Positions 39,997 to 40,171 of a stretch of DNA of 40,171 bases are shown piece by piece. The notes under the pieces were generated by a model that was given only the letters and a program-made list of their open reading frames with translations, had not been told where the DNA came from and did not search any database. The stretch is taken from NCBI RefSeq assembly GCF_001279695.1, contig NZ_LGDD01000332.1:1-40171 (forward strand), read 5' to 3'. The DNA comes from Streptomyces sp. WM6378 (lineage in GTDB: Bacteria > Actinomycetota > Actinomycetes > Streptomycetales > Streptomycetaceae). The number at the start of each line of letters is the position of its first letter. Within the stretch, counting starts at the first letter, position 1. Both the position numbers and the translations under genes were made by a program.

Positions 39997-40171
39997 CTAT
40001 TTCGTGCCGTTCAGGGTGAAGGTGGCGCCGTCGGGGTCTTTGAGGCGGACCCAGGTGCCGGTGGCGGAGATGCCGTCGGCGAGGAGGGTGGCGCCGTTGG
40101 CGCGGGCCTTCTCCGCGTGGCCGTGGGGGTCCTCGACGGCGAAGTGGGTGTGCCAGTGCGGGCGCAGGCTG
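39997..40171 (-). CDS. VOC-family protein, C-terminal end (cut by window edge)
   Basis: 57 codons before the TAG at 39997-39999 read 'SLRPHWHTHFAVEDPHGHAE', 'KARANGATLLADGISATGTW', 'VRLKDPDGATFTLNGTK'. The pattern 'H..F.V.D......A...GA.........TG..V.L.DPDGA.F.L' is the last beta-alpha-beta-beta-beta unit of a glyoxalase/dioxygenase-superfamily protein. The usual metal-ligand glutamate near the end is replaced ('ATFTLNG'), as in many streptomycete antibiotic-resistance-like VOC proteins with two repeats. The start and first repeat are outside the window. Confidence 0.85.
   Translation of the reverse strand, partial: SLRPHWHTHFAVEDPHGHAEKARANGATLLADGISATGTWVRLKDPDGATFTLNGTK

Noticed and set aside
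1..40171. tRNA, rRNA, CRISPR arrays, riboswitches and prophage genes.
   Set aside because: I saw no cloverleaf with a GGTTCRA loop, no regularly spaced repeats, no known riboswitch core and no phage structural genes.

Overview
The window reads as a GC-rich actinobacterial chromosome segment, almost certainly Streptomyces. The base composition, the many GTG starts, several apparently leaderless genes, a xylose isomerase of Streptomyces type, a DUF6381 small protein and the rare TTA (bldA) leucine codons all point that way. It holds about 40 genes and fragments on both strands, with no rRNA, tRNA or CRISPR array that I can see.

Layout. 0-1.6 kb: the edge of an IS630-family transposase gene, a LysR regulator and a truncated ArsR-type regulator that overlaps it. 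1.6-4.4 kb: a DUF6817-glyoxalase fusion gene translationally coupled to a ketopantoate-reductase-like gene, divergent from a LysR regulator with a perfect palindrome at its start codon. 4.4-8.4 kb: an internally deleted maleylpyruvate-isomerase-like gene, a membrane-anchored coiled-coil protein, and a response regulator-histidine kinase-GerMN lipoprotein operon with a three-copy 9-bp repeat in its promoter region. 8.4-12.4 kb: an SGNH lipoprotein plus acyltransferase-3 pair, and an MFS exporter divergent from an ArsR-type repressor with two matching operators. 12.4-15.1 kb: a truncated membrane protein, a lipoprotein and a Tat-exported hydrolase.

15.1-21.7 kb is the most unusual part: the remains of a small amino-acid or dipeptide biosynthesis cluster. 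An intact ATP-grasp ligase, a clavaminate-synthase-like oxygenase missing its N-terminus and an EamA exporter lie on the minus strand. A TrmB/LuxR-type regulator, a cupin regulator, an ATP-grasp C-terminal remnant and a second, frameshifted and deleted clavaminate-synthase-like gene lie on the plus strand. The exporter and the divergent regulator each carry an early TTA codon, so the locus looks bldA-dependent.

21.8-28.4 kb: proline iminopeptidase, RNA 2',3'-cyclic phosphodiesterase, a serine beta-lactamase-like hydrolase, a small GyrB-like ATPase, a GNAT acetyltransferase, a second TrmB/LuxR regulator and a secreted G1 glutamic peptidase. 28.4-34.7 kb is a pentose catabolism island: xylA and xylB are divergent around paired operators, followed by a GntR-DapA-family-IlvD/Edd operon whose enzymes fit pentonate catabolism. 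34.7-40.2 kb: a STAS-domain protein, an M20 peptidase, a small unknown protein, an AI-2E-type membrane protein, an Mrp/Nuo antiporter-subunit fragment, DUF6381, a class II glutamine amidotransferase and the end of a VOC protein.

A recurring theme is deletion scars. At least eight genes are truncated, internally deleted or frameshifted beside intact neighbours, as expected of a decaying accessory or chromosome-arm region. All assignments come from reading the sequence; no database search was run.
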